Shown here one piece after another: positions 24,941 to 36,400 of a stretch of 64,000 nucleotides of DNA. The stretch spans positions 20,232,209-20,296,208 of the forward strand of contig OU342806.1 in NCBI GenBank assembly GCA_910591455.2. Reading direction: 5' to 3'. This DNA comes from Pholis gunnellus. Taxonomy: Eukaryota > Chordata > Actinopteri > Perciformes > Pholidae. Position numbers and translations under genes: made by a program. Numbering within the stretch: the first letter of the stretch is position 1; every line of letters starts with the position of its first letter. The notes under the pieces are model-generated. The model was not told the DNA's origin and made no database searches. It saw nothing but the letters and a program-made list of their open reading frames with translations.

Positions 24941-24981
<41 letters not shown>
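24919..24981 (+). repeat. Direct repeat flanking copy B, right, plus (TG)n
   Basis: This is the second copy of the TATTTAGTTACTTGTTG word, followed by a pure TG repeat (24943-24981). It mirrors the arrangement at 24621-24717, so the left unit (flank plus TG plus block) seems to be inserted into, or duplicated from, this site. Confidence 0.75.
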
Positions 24982-24984
<3 letters not shown>

Positions 24985-25070
24985 CAAAGGGAAGATTATC
25001 TTAACCTGATAAAGGAAACTGGGGAACACCTGCCAAAATACTGGTTACTTTGGTGCATACCAAAAAGATT

Positions 25071-25090
25071 GTGTGTGTGTGTGTGCGCGC
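25071..25090. repeat. Short (GT)n/(GC)n repeat
   Basis: This is a GT repeat that turns into GC, of no coding value, just upstream of the candidate first exon. Confidence 0.8.
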
Positions 25091-25147
25091 ATTTTATTGT
25101 CTGCCAACGTGATAAGCAGATAAGATAAGTAACATGTAAGCAAAGTC

Positions 25148-25215
25148 ATGGCGGTAGCCGGCGAGTCGCACGCCATGAGCTCCTTCAACCACAAACACAT
25201 CTTCTTCACCTTCAG
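25148..25215 (+). CDS. Unrecognised small gene, candidate first coding exon
   Basis: The ATG at 25148 has G at -3 and +4 and an in-frame stop shortly upstream (25130-25132). It opens 22 codons starting MAVAGESHAM and ending HKHIFFTF, then two bases (AG) before a donor CAG|GTACTT at 25215/25216. The stretch is clearly more GC- and CpG-rich than its surroundings, like exon 4 of the same gene. It ends in phase 2, so it cannot join the 26858 exon directly, but it can through a short exon near 26323-26360. I do not recognise the peptide. The exon is likely but not proven, because an internal exon or a non-coding CpG patch would look similar. Confidence 0.45.
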
Positions 25216-25280
25216 GTACTTTTCTCCATGCCTCCATTCATACTGCAACATAAATGTGTGTGCATGCATGCATTCTTCCT

Positions 25281-25282
<2 letters not shown>

Positions 25283-25311
<29 letters not shown>
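25283..25311. repeat. (GT)n microsatellite
   Basis: This is a pure GT repeat of about 29 bases in the putative first intron. Confidence 0.9.
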
Positions 25312-25315
<4 letters not shown>

Positions 25316-25778
25316 CATGTGGTGTTTAGCATGAGAAACGCAGCAGGGGTTTTGCTCTGTCCCTCTGCAGAATGACAGAGGGGGGGCGGGAGCGAGGGGG
25401 GCCAAGCTGTGATAACAAACTCCATTCACTTCAGAAATAACAACACAGCACTTAGAGTGAACCGCAGGCTCTTTTCCTCTGGAAGCCACTGATCTGCCCG
25501 AGCAAAGAACTCAACTCATTTACTGTCATTAGCTGTTACATCACAGGATGGAGCCCTGACTCGGCTTCCAACTGGATCGCTTATCATTTTCATTTGCACT
25601 TTGCACACACGGTCACGCCCACCCTTGCACATGCACACATACCCGGGAAATTCTGATGAACTTACACCTGAAAAAAAGGTATTCTACATTAAAGAGTACG
25701 TCAACATATTCTTTCTTGTATGCGCATTTAGGGACCCTTATGCTGCTATTTCCCAGTTTTGGTGTAGGGCTGTGTTGA

Positions 25779-25793
25779 CCCCCCCCCCCCCCC
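25779..25793. repeat. C15 homopolymer
   Basis: This is an uninterrupted run of 15 C residues in the putative first intron. Confidence 0.9.
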
Positions 25794-26322
25794 GTTCACA
25801 TTTTATTCAAAATTCAAACAAATGCATTGAAGGAAATAAAAATTTTTTTTGCTTTACAGTACTGCTACCACGTCAACATGGTCACGTGTTAGTCAGCTGA
25901 GGCACCACGTGTAGGTGCTAAATACGTAATTTAGGACTATGCTATGCGTGTTGCTGTACGTTTTAGTTCTAATAAATTCAAACTTAGAAAACTAGAAACT
26001 AGAAAAGAGAGTGTGTGGTGATGCAAGAAGGAACGGAGGTCATCCAGCGGCAGCCCATGCCCGGCGAACAATCACCCGCACAGCAAGCTTTATTACTTAT
26101 CCAATATTTACATGAAAAACACCAGAAACACTGCAGAGAAGTTAAGTTTAGTGACTCGAATTAGCTCAGGTGACGGTTTTTGGCACTTCCGTGTTGGCTT
26201 GATTTTTCAGCCTTGGAGGTTGCCCCTTTAGTCAAACTTTCGGCCCTTAGCTTCCTGCAGATCCAACCCTGCTCAGGTTGTGTCAACACCAAACACTGGA
26301 AGTCACACTAACTGGATTTTAG

Positions 26323-26360
26323 GGTTGTCACTACGCCCTGCAGAGTTTACAGAGAAACGA
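26323..26360 (+). CDS. Unrecognised small gene, candidate short second exon
   Basis: This is a 38-base open stretch between TTTTAG (ending 26322) and a near-perfect donor GTAAGT (26361). A branch-point-like CACTAAC lies just upstream. Its frame takes the two overhanging bases of the 25148 exon and leaves one base for the 26858 exon, so all four exons read in one frame. A shorter version starting after CTGCAG (26344-26360, 17 bases) keeps the same phase and has better branch spacing. The match in phase is the main support. Chance cannot be excluded for so short a piece. Confidence 0.3.
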
Positions 26361-26857
26361 GTAAGTAGAGAGAGTGCAAAGATGTGGCACTTAATATTTC
26401 ACATAAAAAAAAGAAGGGAAAGCTATTTCTGTAAATGAATATTTGTGACACGTATTGCCTCCTTTAAGACCCTGGTGTTCCTTTAAAACACTGTTTAAAA
26501 CTCCCGAGGGGCCATCAATTGAACTTTTTACTATTCATGAGAGACGTAAAAACCCTCATCTGTGAGCTATAAATAGGGGTAGAAACAAGTAGTAAAACAA
26601 CAATAACAAAGACACGCAGTGTCTTGACATTTTTGTAGGCCAGCTAGTTAACAATAACAGATGTTTGACCGATACTTGTTGTCAGTTCCCATGTCGACAG
26701 CTACAAAGCGGATACTAGCCAGGGTTAAAATGTTCAGTTGTGTTTTTTAACAAACTGATGGGGGTTTTCCTCATCTTGACATTCTTTATCACTATTTTTT
26801 CTTCTGACTTCCCTCTCGCCTTGGTTTTCTTTTTCCCTCTTTGCTCATCTTAACCAG

Positions 26858-26917
26858 TCGACAGAATGACGCGGGCCTTACAGAGTAAACAAGCACATCA
26901 GTCAGGGGTCATCACAG
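26858..26917 (+). CDS. Unrecognised small gene, internal exon
   Basis: A strong pyrimidine tract (26822-26851) ends in ACCAG (26857), and 60 bases later comes a donor CACAG|GTAATC. The only useful frame reads two overhang bases, then DRMTRALQSKQAHQSGVIT, then one G. That G joins GT from the next exon to make glycine, and the frame continues without a break into the long terminal exon. The other two frames have stops. The exon is polar and basic, and I recognise no domain. Confidence 0.65.
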
Positions 26918-27665
26918 GTAATCTTCAGGTCAGAGGTCAGCAGTCTGAGAGCAGTTAGAAGAGCTGTGTTACTGTCGTGATAATTATGACAGAGGATTAG
27001 CCTCACTGGGTCCTTTAAACCTGAAGTTTGGACAGTGACTGCTGTCAACACTGAGAGTAACTGCTCAGTGCCCTGTAACTCAAAAATGTCTGAGAAATAA
27101 AACGTTTTGTCCAGTGACAAGCTCTTTAAGTTCTATTTACTTTTATAATTGAAGAGTTGTTGTTATTGATGGAAAATCGGAGTATGTTTCCCATTTAATC
27201 ATAATTCAATATGTTGGCCAGTTTTACAGCTCTGTATACAAGCAATCACTGATATAAACAAACCTTTAACAGCATAAGTAAACATCCATAATTTAGATGT
27301 ACTCGTAGTCTCGTGTTAGTCTCTCTTTTAAAATCCATTTGGAAGTGACAGCAGGTTCAAATCTGTTTTTTTTTCTTTTATATATTTGGATTATGGATTT
27401 TTTAATTTGAACTGTGAAACCCCTCTGACCTTGTACACCAAGTATGAGGGAATTTAATTTTGCCAAGCAAAGTTCAATGTTACCCTTGCTTAAAGTTACT
27501 ACAAGAAACTTTTAACTGAAACAGCCTGGATTTACTACTGCTGATGCCTCTATATGATCAACATAAGCAAACAGGATCATGACTGAGAAGATTTCTAAAT
27601 AGTTATTCTCAATGCCTGTACTACAGTTACTCGTGAAATCAGATGAAATGATTTTCATCTTGCAG

Positions 27666-27913
27666 GTTCACCAGAAACTGCTTCAGCTCAGACTTCAATG
27701 AGCAGCGACCAGCCCACCGCGGACAGACCCAGATCAGGCTTTGACCTGAAACACTGGAGGGATGTGGGGAGCTCCGCGCCCGGCAGCATCGGCTCCTCTT
27801 CCGGCCAGAAGCAGAGCTTCGCCTCGCTGCTCCGCCAGTCTCCTCTGGGAGCCAACACTGACATCACGCTGCTGGAGGAAAGAGAGGCACGGGAGAACCA
27901 GAACCCGGACTGA
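27666..27913 (+). CDS. Unrecognised small gene, terminal coding exon
   Basis: The acceptor TTGCAG (ending 27665) is followed by 81 codons and TGA (27911-27913). The peptide starts SPETASAQTSM, is rich in S, Q, R and D, contains GFDLKHWRDVG and SFASLLRQSPLGAN, and ends LLEEREARENQNPD. Codon third positions are strongly G/C in an AT-rich setting (CTG, GAG, CAG, GCC), a good sign of real coding sequence. An AATAAA lies 114 bases after the stop. The frame joins the 26858 exon with an exact codon across the junction. With the two candidate upstream exons, the protein would be about 137 residues (130 with the shorter exon 2), without a signal peptide or membrane segment in this exon. The sequence looks disordered and soluble. 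I do not know the family and give no function. Confidence 0.75.
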
Positions 27914-28050
27914 GCGGGGCAGAATGTCAGGCCCTGCTGCAGTAAAACTAGCAGTTTTCCTAAAGGGACTCTGGTGCCTGGAAACATTACCACTGTTGTC
28001 CACAGAGATTTTCAAAATCAACACAAAATAAAAGTCACATGCAGAAGCTT
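27914..28050 (+). terminator. 3' UTR and poly(A) signal of the small gene
   Basis: After the TGA at 27911-27913 an AATAAA occurs at 28027-28032 (within CAAAATAAAAG), and more AATAAA words follow near 28064-28077. This predicts a short 3' UTR of about 120-170 bases and supports the exon at 27666-27913 being the last. Confidence 0.55.
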
Positions 28051-31000
28051 TAATAACCTTTAGAATAAAAGAATAAAAAGCAATAGCTCACGACAGGCCA
28101 TGGCATGTTGTGATTATATCACAGCAAAGGGCCGTTCGGCCCGGCCCGATGCAAAGCTTAACATCTGAAGTGAGCTATTGCTTTTATAAAATATTCCAAT
28201 TTAAATAGTTTTTTATGTATAAATGATAATGTTCACAATAAGATGTGCTATGGAGTGCAGTTGGTTAAAGTATTTCTGCTGCGTTCCCTCTGCTTAAATA
28301 TTCTGGGTAGCGTTGTTGAACCTCCTCTTTACGTAGCTTGTTTAGCGAGTGGATTGTTTTTCTGGAAATGGGCGCTGCTCAATCCACTCCTCCAATGAAG
28401 TTAACCTTAACTGTTTAACTGATCATCTAACAGCTCACTGTTGCTCCTCCTTCATGTTCCATTATTCCCTACAATATATCTAAAAGGATTGGCACTCAGA
28501 AAATGCCAAAAAATGCCAAATTGTGTTGTAGATGCATTTTTTATGGAACAATAGCAGTCAGTGTCAAGCTCAGTGACAAACACATCGCATTTCTGTGACT
28601 ACTTTATATTAAAAGTTATCTCGTCTTTCACTAGTTAAATGCTTTTAATGTGAAGCAGCAGCAAACGTTTAGTTAACAGTAACAGCATATTTTCTGGGAA
28701 TTTCACCACAGACACCCAGTTCGTAGTACTGCAAATGTATAAATATTGCAATACGTCATAATTCCCATCATCTTTGAAATGAATGATAACATAGCATGCT
28801 AATGTGTTAATATCAGTATAGCTAAATGCTAAACATCTGGTGCTGAAATGTAATGTTTGGTTGAGTAATTGTTCAGGCTGGCCTCATCCAGCATTTGTAG
28901 CAAAAGCTAGGAAAAATAATGCACCGTAATTCGTAGATATTCCATGAAATTATTTTGAATGATATCCACGATATCATGAACGAGGAACTATAAGTCCACT
29001 TCCATGGCTATTTTAACACAAACAACCTAATTAAACCTAATTAAGTGGATTTGTTGCCTAAGCCGAACTATTTCCCGATCTTTTCCTTTTCCGAACCTAA
29101 GTAGTTGTGTTGCTTAAACCTAACTGAGTTACCTGTTCATTTTGAAAAGACCGTATGCAAGTAACAAGCGGAAATTGACTGGTTTTCGTCAGAAAACGCA
29201 CCAAAAATGAGAAGTAACTGTTCCTCATATAAGATATCATACGAACCGTTGTATGAGGATACGTTGAACTGTTTGTAGGTTTGTGTTGTGTAGTTCTTTG
29301 TTCATAAGAAGATATGATTTAGAGTGTATTATTTATGTCTTTTCTTACATCGTGAATACTTCCTTGCACTCCTTCAGTAGTGATGTAATCTACAGCTCAA
29401 CCCTCCAACCTGCCTGATGTATTCACACAGTCTGTCAGGTCCTGAGAGACAGAAAACTTCTGAGACGACACTTATTACTTCACATTCTTCCAAAGAGACT
29501 CTGATGGGAGGGTGTGTTAATGGCCCAGGTGAGTATGACTGTGGTATGTGTCTGTCCATATGCAAATCATCAAACAGAAACATGCACCTATGTTGCTCGA
29601 TCAGCTGCTCACATGCACACAAACACTTTTGTTTGGAATGAACCTTCAACACACTTCACCGCACAACTCACTCCCATCACCTGTCTTTGTTTTCATAATG
29701 ATTTCATGCCTCGTCTAATTTAAAGATTTGTTTGTGTAAGTGCGGATGTGTGTGTATGTGTGTGTTTCACAACCTGTCAAAACATAGTGTTGATATTGGG
29801 TGATTCAGAAAAGTCCTGGAGAAAAGAGTGAAGAACGGAACAATAACTGAGCGTGGTGACTATGATTATGTCAGTTTTAAAGCTCGAATCCATAACTTAC
29901 CGCACATTATTGGTGAGAATTGTTCAATTTGATGTTGGAATTATAACTTAAAAGGTAGAGCGTCTAGAACAGCACTTGTGATATTGCCTCACCAAGCTTA
30001 TAGTTTTCATTGTATTGTTTAACAATATTTTAACAAAAGTTGAGAAAATTTCAGCTTCAAAGCTGCATTCAATTATAATTGTTTTCGCCACTAGGAGCAA
30101 TAACTTCAAGACAAGCTGACAAACACACAGCCCTCAGGAATCACCATCTCATAATGTTGTTGACTAACATACTGGACATAAGAAATCAAGCAGAATCGCC
30201 CCAACATGAACGCAATTCCTGTTGCGTCACCATCCACCATCCTTCAAGCCCGCAGTGAACACTGATATTTTTAAGGTCATCTGTTGACATTGTTGAAACT
30301 CACGGGCACCTCAGATACCTCCCAGGCTGCAGTCAATCATCTGGCAGGGTCAGTCCCGGGACAAGGGTAAAGGTCAAAGGTCGGTGATGTTCGTTGACCC
30401 GACCGGCCGCCGGCACAGCCAGTATCCTCGGGGAACCACAGTGACCCAAATGAACCTTGACTGCTCGCTGGATGAACGGCAGTAGGCAACATTCAAACCC
30501 ACAAATCTTCCAAACAAGCCCTCCGATACATGCCCTTAAAAGTACACAAACACACACACGCACACGCACACAAAAGCTTGACAGGTCTGTGGCAGCTCCT
30601 CAGAGGCTGTTTGGCTCTAACCTCTATGTGTCTCAGTAAACAGTGTATTGGACTCAGAGTATGAAAGAAGAAGTTTATGCTCCTGCCGCTTGTTCTTTCA
30701 AGCCCAACACTTTCAATGCATATTTATCTAACAGTAAAAGAAAGGCACAAAAACAGCCATACGCACTCACACGGTCCACATACACACACTAGCACAGCCT
30801 TGAAATGTGCACAGATTACCTCTCATCTCTGTCAATGGGAGGTTTCCCCCTCTGATTTCAGGACCTTTTGGTTTTTTTTTTTAAGTAAACTAATCTTTGA
30901 GCAAATACCACAGGCTGTTTCTGAAGTCGGCACATAATAGCAGGTCTTAATATATCTGAATAAGAGCAAACAGACTCAACAAGAGGCTCGCTGGAAGTTT

Positions 31001-31990
31001 GGGATCAAAGCTTCGGGGCACAAAGGCAGAGATTTAGCATGTTAGAGTCATCGTCACTCTTTCACAGCCAAGTATTGTCTCTGTGTTTCTCTCCTCAAGT
31101 TCTTTGAATTCCTGCTCAGTGTAAAACGCTTATTGTTATCTGTGGGTTTTACCGCCACAAACCGTGTTCTTAAACATCTCGGCTCAGCCTTTCAGACTCC
31201 CCTCTATTGAAGGAAAGATTAAAAAAACAAGAAGGGGGGAAAAAAGAGCCGCGGCACATCAAACAGCCTAACATTGTGGGTACATGTTTTGCTGTTCGGT
31301 TATTGTCGAATGACTTGACCGGGTGTAGTGAATCCCAGCAGCTTGCAAGAACCTCTTTTCTGTGGTTGTGTTTAAAGTGGTTGTTGGTCCCAGTTGCCAT
31401 GTATACGGGGCGTGTTCCAGGTGTATTTGTACAAGATGCAGAGTTTCTGTGTGCATAAACAGGTTCTCTCCCCATCACAGCTCCCATTTTTAGTCGTAAA
31501 ACTGTTTGATGATTTTGGCAGAGGCGATCCCTCAGTTTGTCATCGTAGATGAAGAGTCAAGGCATTGCACAACACAGAGTCTAAATTATTTTGTTTCCAA
31601 GGCAGCAGTCCTGGAGTTATCGCCACCCACATTACACTTAAACAAACAGGTTTCATTGTTGCGAGGGCCGATCGGTGCAAGCCCTGCATTTGATTTGATT
31701 TACTTTGACTCATTAGAGTCTATTACACATTGCTTACATCTGATTGTTTCTGATAAACGCCTACGCTGTTGATTGTCCGTTAATTTATCTTACGAAATCC
31801 CTATCGCCGCTTCCCCATCCCAGCTTGTGGGAGGATTAAACCACCGTGTTGTTTGTACAGCACACCTGTGAAAAGAAAGTTACACATTACCAATGAGAGT
31901 TTGTGTTGAACTTGTTTGAGTCACGGACTGTGTGTTGGTTTAGCACAAAAACATCATCATTTCTGAGAAAATCCTTTTTAGACATCTAGG
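28051..31990. other. Non-coding region
   Basis: No gene is seen. One repeat-like stretch lies at 28917-29280. The rest is AT-rich and ordinary, with short CA runs near 30546-30570 and 30770-30790. Confidence 0.5.
28917..29280. repeat. Probable dispersed DNA-element remnant
   Basis: Related words recur internally: AACCTAATTAA twice, then GTTGCCTAAGCCGAACTA, then GTGTTGCTTAAACCTAACT. It ends with GTCAGAAAACGCACC and ATACGAACCGTTGTATGAGG. This 'cctaaacctaa' composition is known from non-autonomous fish elements. The ends are not clear. Confidence 0.4.
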
Positions 31991-31992
31991 TC

Positions 31993-32498
31993 ACAACCTA
32001 CTTTATTAGGTACAGCTTGCTAGTACCGAGGTTGAACCCCTTTTGTTTTCATAACTGCCTTAATTCTTTGAGGCAGAGATTCAACAAGGTGCTGGAAACA
32101 TTCATTAGATATTTGGTCCATATTGCATGATAGCATAGTTGCTGCAGATTTGTCAATTTCCCGTTCCAACACATCCCATAAAAGCGCTATTGGGTTGAGA
32201 TTGACTGTGGAGGCCATTTGAGTATCGTGAACTCATTGTCATGTTCAAGAAAGAGGCTTTTGAGATGATTATCCCGCACACCATAACACCACCAGCAGCA
32301 GCCTGAACTGTTGATACAACGCAGGACGGATCAATGCTTTCATGTTGTTTATGACAAATGTTGACCCTATCTGAACGTCGTAGCAGAAATCAAGACTCAT
32401 CGGATCAATCAACGTTTTTGCCAATGTTCTGTTCTGTTCTGAAAAGCTCGTGCCAATTGTAGCTTCAGTTTCCTATTGTTGGCTGACAGGATTAGCAC
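31993..32498 (-). mobile_element. Tc1-like transposon remnant, 3' part
   Basis: The element begins at a TTATTAGGTACA-containing end (about 32004-32015), a hallmark of one Tc1-type family in fish. Its minus strand encodes the C-terminus of a Tc1 transposase, broken by substitutions: LNPIALLWDVLEREI and ECFQHLVESLPQRIKAV (within 32217-32020). The family pattern is LNPIEHLWDVVEREI, so the catalytic DDE region is decayed or absent. The remaining coding traces continue to about 32498, and more of the same element appears at 33440-33482, beyond an insertion. The 5' half of the element is missing. It is non-functional. Confidence 0.85.
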
Positions 32499-32506
32499 CC
32501 GGAGTG

Positions 32507-33439
32507 TAGCGCTGTGTATTGGCAAGCACGTCACAATACGATATCGTATCGCGACACATGTCACGATACGATATATCGCAATATAATACGATTTAATGAA
32601 AATATAAAAATGACAATTGAAACTGAAAATACAATTTTCTGTGTACCACCTGGATAGTCTAATACGTACATCACATATTGATAACTCAGCGGACAAATTT
32701 CATCAAAACTGCTGCAGTGAACACACTGAACTGAAATGCATTTGCCATTAAAAATGATATGAAAATAAAATGCATATTGTATTCTCATTGTGTCACTGAA
32801 CACTTTATCTAAAATGCCCTTGCCACAACTTCATTTGAAACAAAACTTCATACTGTGATTCATAAATTCATATACTTCATTCTGTGTCACTGACCACTCT
32901 TAACTTACGTAAGTATGCCATGAACATCATATTGGTGTCAGTCACTATGGCTCGTTCCTCATTCCTCCAGGTTCAGTTTTCAGAAACTCTGCGATGTTTC
33001 TGCCTGTACGGCTCTCGTGCTGTGGTGCCGTGATGTGGTGTGACGTAGTTGTAGCAGACTCGGTGGTCTAGTCTAACATCGCACGTCAGGTCTACTCTCT
33101 CTCTGTAGGGGGGAGTGATGTTTTCACAAGTTTCTTCACCTCATCGTAAATCCTGGGCACTACACTGCTACATCCATCATGTGTCGGCGAGTCGGGATGA
33201 CATAGGGCGGCTCCACAGTACACGGGCGCTTGCTTGTGAGAGACGCCATGTTGTGATTTTGGCCGAATCATGTGACAGGCCGGGAGGTCACTGGCCTTAG
33301 AAGGCAATAGGCAGCGACATTTGGCATTACAGGAGCGGTTTAAAACAGAATTTAAAAAAATATATAATGTATCAATAGTAGTCACAGACATATCGATACA
33401 CTATCGTAAGGTATATTGATATTTTTGCACACAGCCCTA
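32507..33439. mobile_element. hAT-like non-autonomous transposon inserted in the Tc1 element
   Basis: The ends are short inverted repeats: TAGCGCTGTG at the left and, read on the minus strand, TAGGGCTGTG at the right. They are flanked by an imperfect 8-base duplication (CCGGAGTG at 32499-32506 and CCGTTGTG at 33440-33447), the size hAT elements make. The inner ends are rich in ATACGATAT/TATCGATA-type words. No transposase is encoded, and the open frames inside are short. The Tc1-like sequence stops at the left end and resumes at the right end, which proves the insertion. Confidence 0.75.
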
Positions 33440-33482
33440 CCGTTGTGGTCTTCTGCTGCTGTAGCCCATCTGCCTGCAAGGG
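33440..33482 (-). mobile_element. Tc1-like remnant, resumed after the hAT-like insertion
   Basis: The words GTGGTCTTCTGCTGCTGTAG and CCCATCTGCCTGCAAGG continue the Tc1-like sequence interrupted at 32498. Similarity stops near 33482, so the rest of the element was lost. Confidence 0.7.
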
Positions 33483-36400
33483 TGCACTTAGCACCTGCTG
33501 CCGTACATTTTGGAATTTACACTTTGTTAAAATGAAACCAAGACATCCGAGAAACTTCTCACTTCTCTTTTAACAAAACTGAAAAGTGAAATTGTTTACT
33601 GGAATTGTTCCTCCTTTTCGCTTTAGAAGTTTTCTCTGTATTTGTTAATCTTCTTTTCTTTTCTTTTTGCAGTACTTTGTACACTAATCAACGTTGTGGT
33701 AAACAAAGCCTTCTTCGTCTTCTGATGGGATTAGTGGGAGATTTTTACAAATGAGAGTGGCAAACTTTCCACTCCTCCACATCTCCACACTCAGCTTTGT
33801 GCCACCACCTGCATCTCTTTAAATTCACAACTTTCATCAGAGCTTGGCAGTGCTGATGGTGCTTCCTGGCACGTGATAACATGTTATTTTTTAAAGGTTA
33901 GGGTAAAGGATGCAGGATAAAGCATGATGAGCCTGTGATTGTTGCTGCATGCCAGTGGAGGTCATGAACCGCATTTGGAACATTTCAGTCCTATTCACCT
34001 GTCTGTTGTTATGTCAGTGTAACTGTGTGTTATTCCAGCTCGTGAAACAACAGACTGCCAGTGAAACAGAAACTTTAAGACCTTTTGAACTTACCCCAAG
34101 ATATGTTTGACATATTCAGGTACTTTACCTGCATCTGGACGGGAGAACCCAGAATTTTAGTTTCTACGCCACTGCTTCTTCGTCCGGCTTTCTTGTTTAT
34201 TAGCAGTCACAAGATTCAAAACTGAAATATGTATTAGAATTAAATGGAACGTAAGAACAAATATATAAAAACATACTGTATATGGCCATGCATATTAGCA
34301 CATATAAGGGGGATGGAAAGCTAGTAGCAATTTAAACAATTATAACCATTGTTCATATTACACAAGATACAATATATGTATAAATAAGTACCTAACATAT
34401 AGAAGTACACATGCATGCACATGTTTCATATATGCCATTAGATGCAGTAGCAGTTGTAGTATAATTAATGTATGTAGTTAGTTAAACGAAAGAGAACCTG
34501 TGTGATGGCTTTCGGCAGGCATTATGTGCACATATCTGTGTTTTTTTGTATTCTGTATAGTTTTATGCAGGTATGTATTTGCATATGTATCCATAATCTC
34601 CAAATTGTAACCGTTGGTTTCCATTTCAGAGCCAAGCAGTACCAACTTATCTTTTTAACTATGAAAAATGTCATAGTAGACATGCAGCAGTCTCAGATTC
34701 AATCCTGTGTTGCATCCTTAACTGAAAATTCAGATTTTGGTCTTTAGATTTTCTTCCATGAAATCTTTATTTCAAGGTTTACTGCAGGGATATGGAAACA
34801 TATCCAGTACACTGTATATCGACAAGTGGTGAGACAGGCTTAAAACAAGTTCCCAGTTTACAAAACAAATCAGTTATTTGGAAATGAAAAGAAAACTGAG
34901 TACATTCAAGCTCATACACAAACTGTCCTTTGTAATCGTCCATTGTGTTTAACTCTAACCTACAGAGCAGGAACAAAGTAATGTGTTTTACAGTGTGATC
35001 ATAGAGGTCCGCACTGGTCTAAAAGCTGATCCATTACAAACATACCGGAATACCAAATTAATGTTAAAAAAAAAAAAGAAATGATAAGGGGACCCACTTT
35101 GGACTTGTCTTGACTGACACGTGGAACCAAGTGGACCCGTGAAGACCTCTAAAGTACTTTAAATAGATTCACCTTCAGTTTAAAATACATTTTGTCTGAT
35201 TGTCCGGTCACTCTTGTTTCTTCTACTTATTAACCACGTAAGGATTTTCCTTCAAGCCGTGAGCTCGCCTGGTACAGAAAGCCATTAACGGGCACAAATA
35301 CACTGAAAGTCTGATTACTTGAAGAAGCTACATACACAGGAAAAAAAAAAAAAAATGTCCTGCTTTGTGAAACCATGGTGTTTGTTTGTGTCTGTTTGTG
35401 TCTTAAATAGCTGCTGCTTAATTTGCCTGAACGTTAATTTTCTTGCTTGCCTGTGGCTGCAGGTTGCCATCTCTAAACAGCGTGTTGCCCTCTGTTTGCA
35501 CCTGAGCTGCCAGGTTACATCACACAGACAGACAAACGCACGCACTCACGTTGGCGAGAATGCTCCTCGGCTGGCATTCAGTGATGGGTTATGGCATGCC
35601 TGTGTTTTATAGTTGAGTTTTTCCACAGAAGACTCCGGGTTTCACCCTGATGCAGAACGAGAACTCTCCCAGGGTTTCACAAAGGTTTTGCCGGCCTCCG
35701 ACCAAGTGTGTAAGCATGCGTGTGTGTGTATGCGTGAGTGTGTGTTTGCGCGTATAAACAGGTGAGCCACAGAGTGATTATGCTGTCAACTGCTGCTGAG
35801 TCATACGCATCTCCACCAAGTTAATTAGAGGTGGCAGAGCATACCTGCTTTTCCACACACACATAAACACACAGATACGCAACCACGTACAACACAGAGG
35901 TAGACAAATGATATATATAAATAAACTTGCGTGCCATCCTTTAGTGTACATTCAATACTTCGATAGCGTTTGACACCGTCATCCGAGGTGCACGTACATG
36001 CACACTTGCAGCGCTGGATGCTTGAGTGTCAATGTTTCAAAGCCCCATGACTTCTCATTCAGACAGATTTATGGTGAAAGTGTCGGCATTCAGAGAATTT
36101 AAACAGCTGCTAAATGTGATGCTGTATACTAAGTCTAGTCTATAAAGTCAAGGTTAGATAATCTATGCTTTATTTAGCATTCACTGTTCTTAAAGTGGTT
36201 TGTGCAGTATTAAAATGAGGAGTTGTTGTAGCACTACAAATATTTACAAATGTAAGAAACAAAGTGCTTCGAATATACTTTTCAGCCTGGCATTATTATC
36301 TTTTTGTCTGAAAGACATCATCCCAAACACAATACTTTCTAAATACTTCCTGACTTTCCTATCCTGTTTGTGGCTCTCAGCCCCAAATCCATTGGTACTC

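Noticed and set aside
32020..32217. Intact-looking 65-codon transposase frame as a live gene
   Set aside because: Only the last part of a Tc1 transposase remains, with altered residues and a missing catalytic core; the element is dead.
33651..33700. Strong pyrimidine tract plus AG as a splice acceptor
   Set aside because: Only a 26-base stretch follows before a weak donor, two of three frames give no useful coding, and it lies just beyond the Tc1 remnant.
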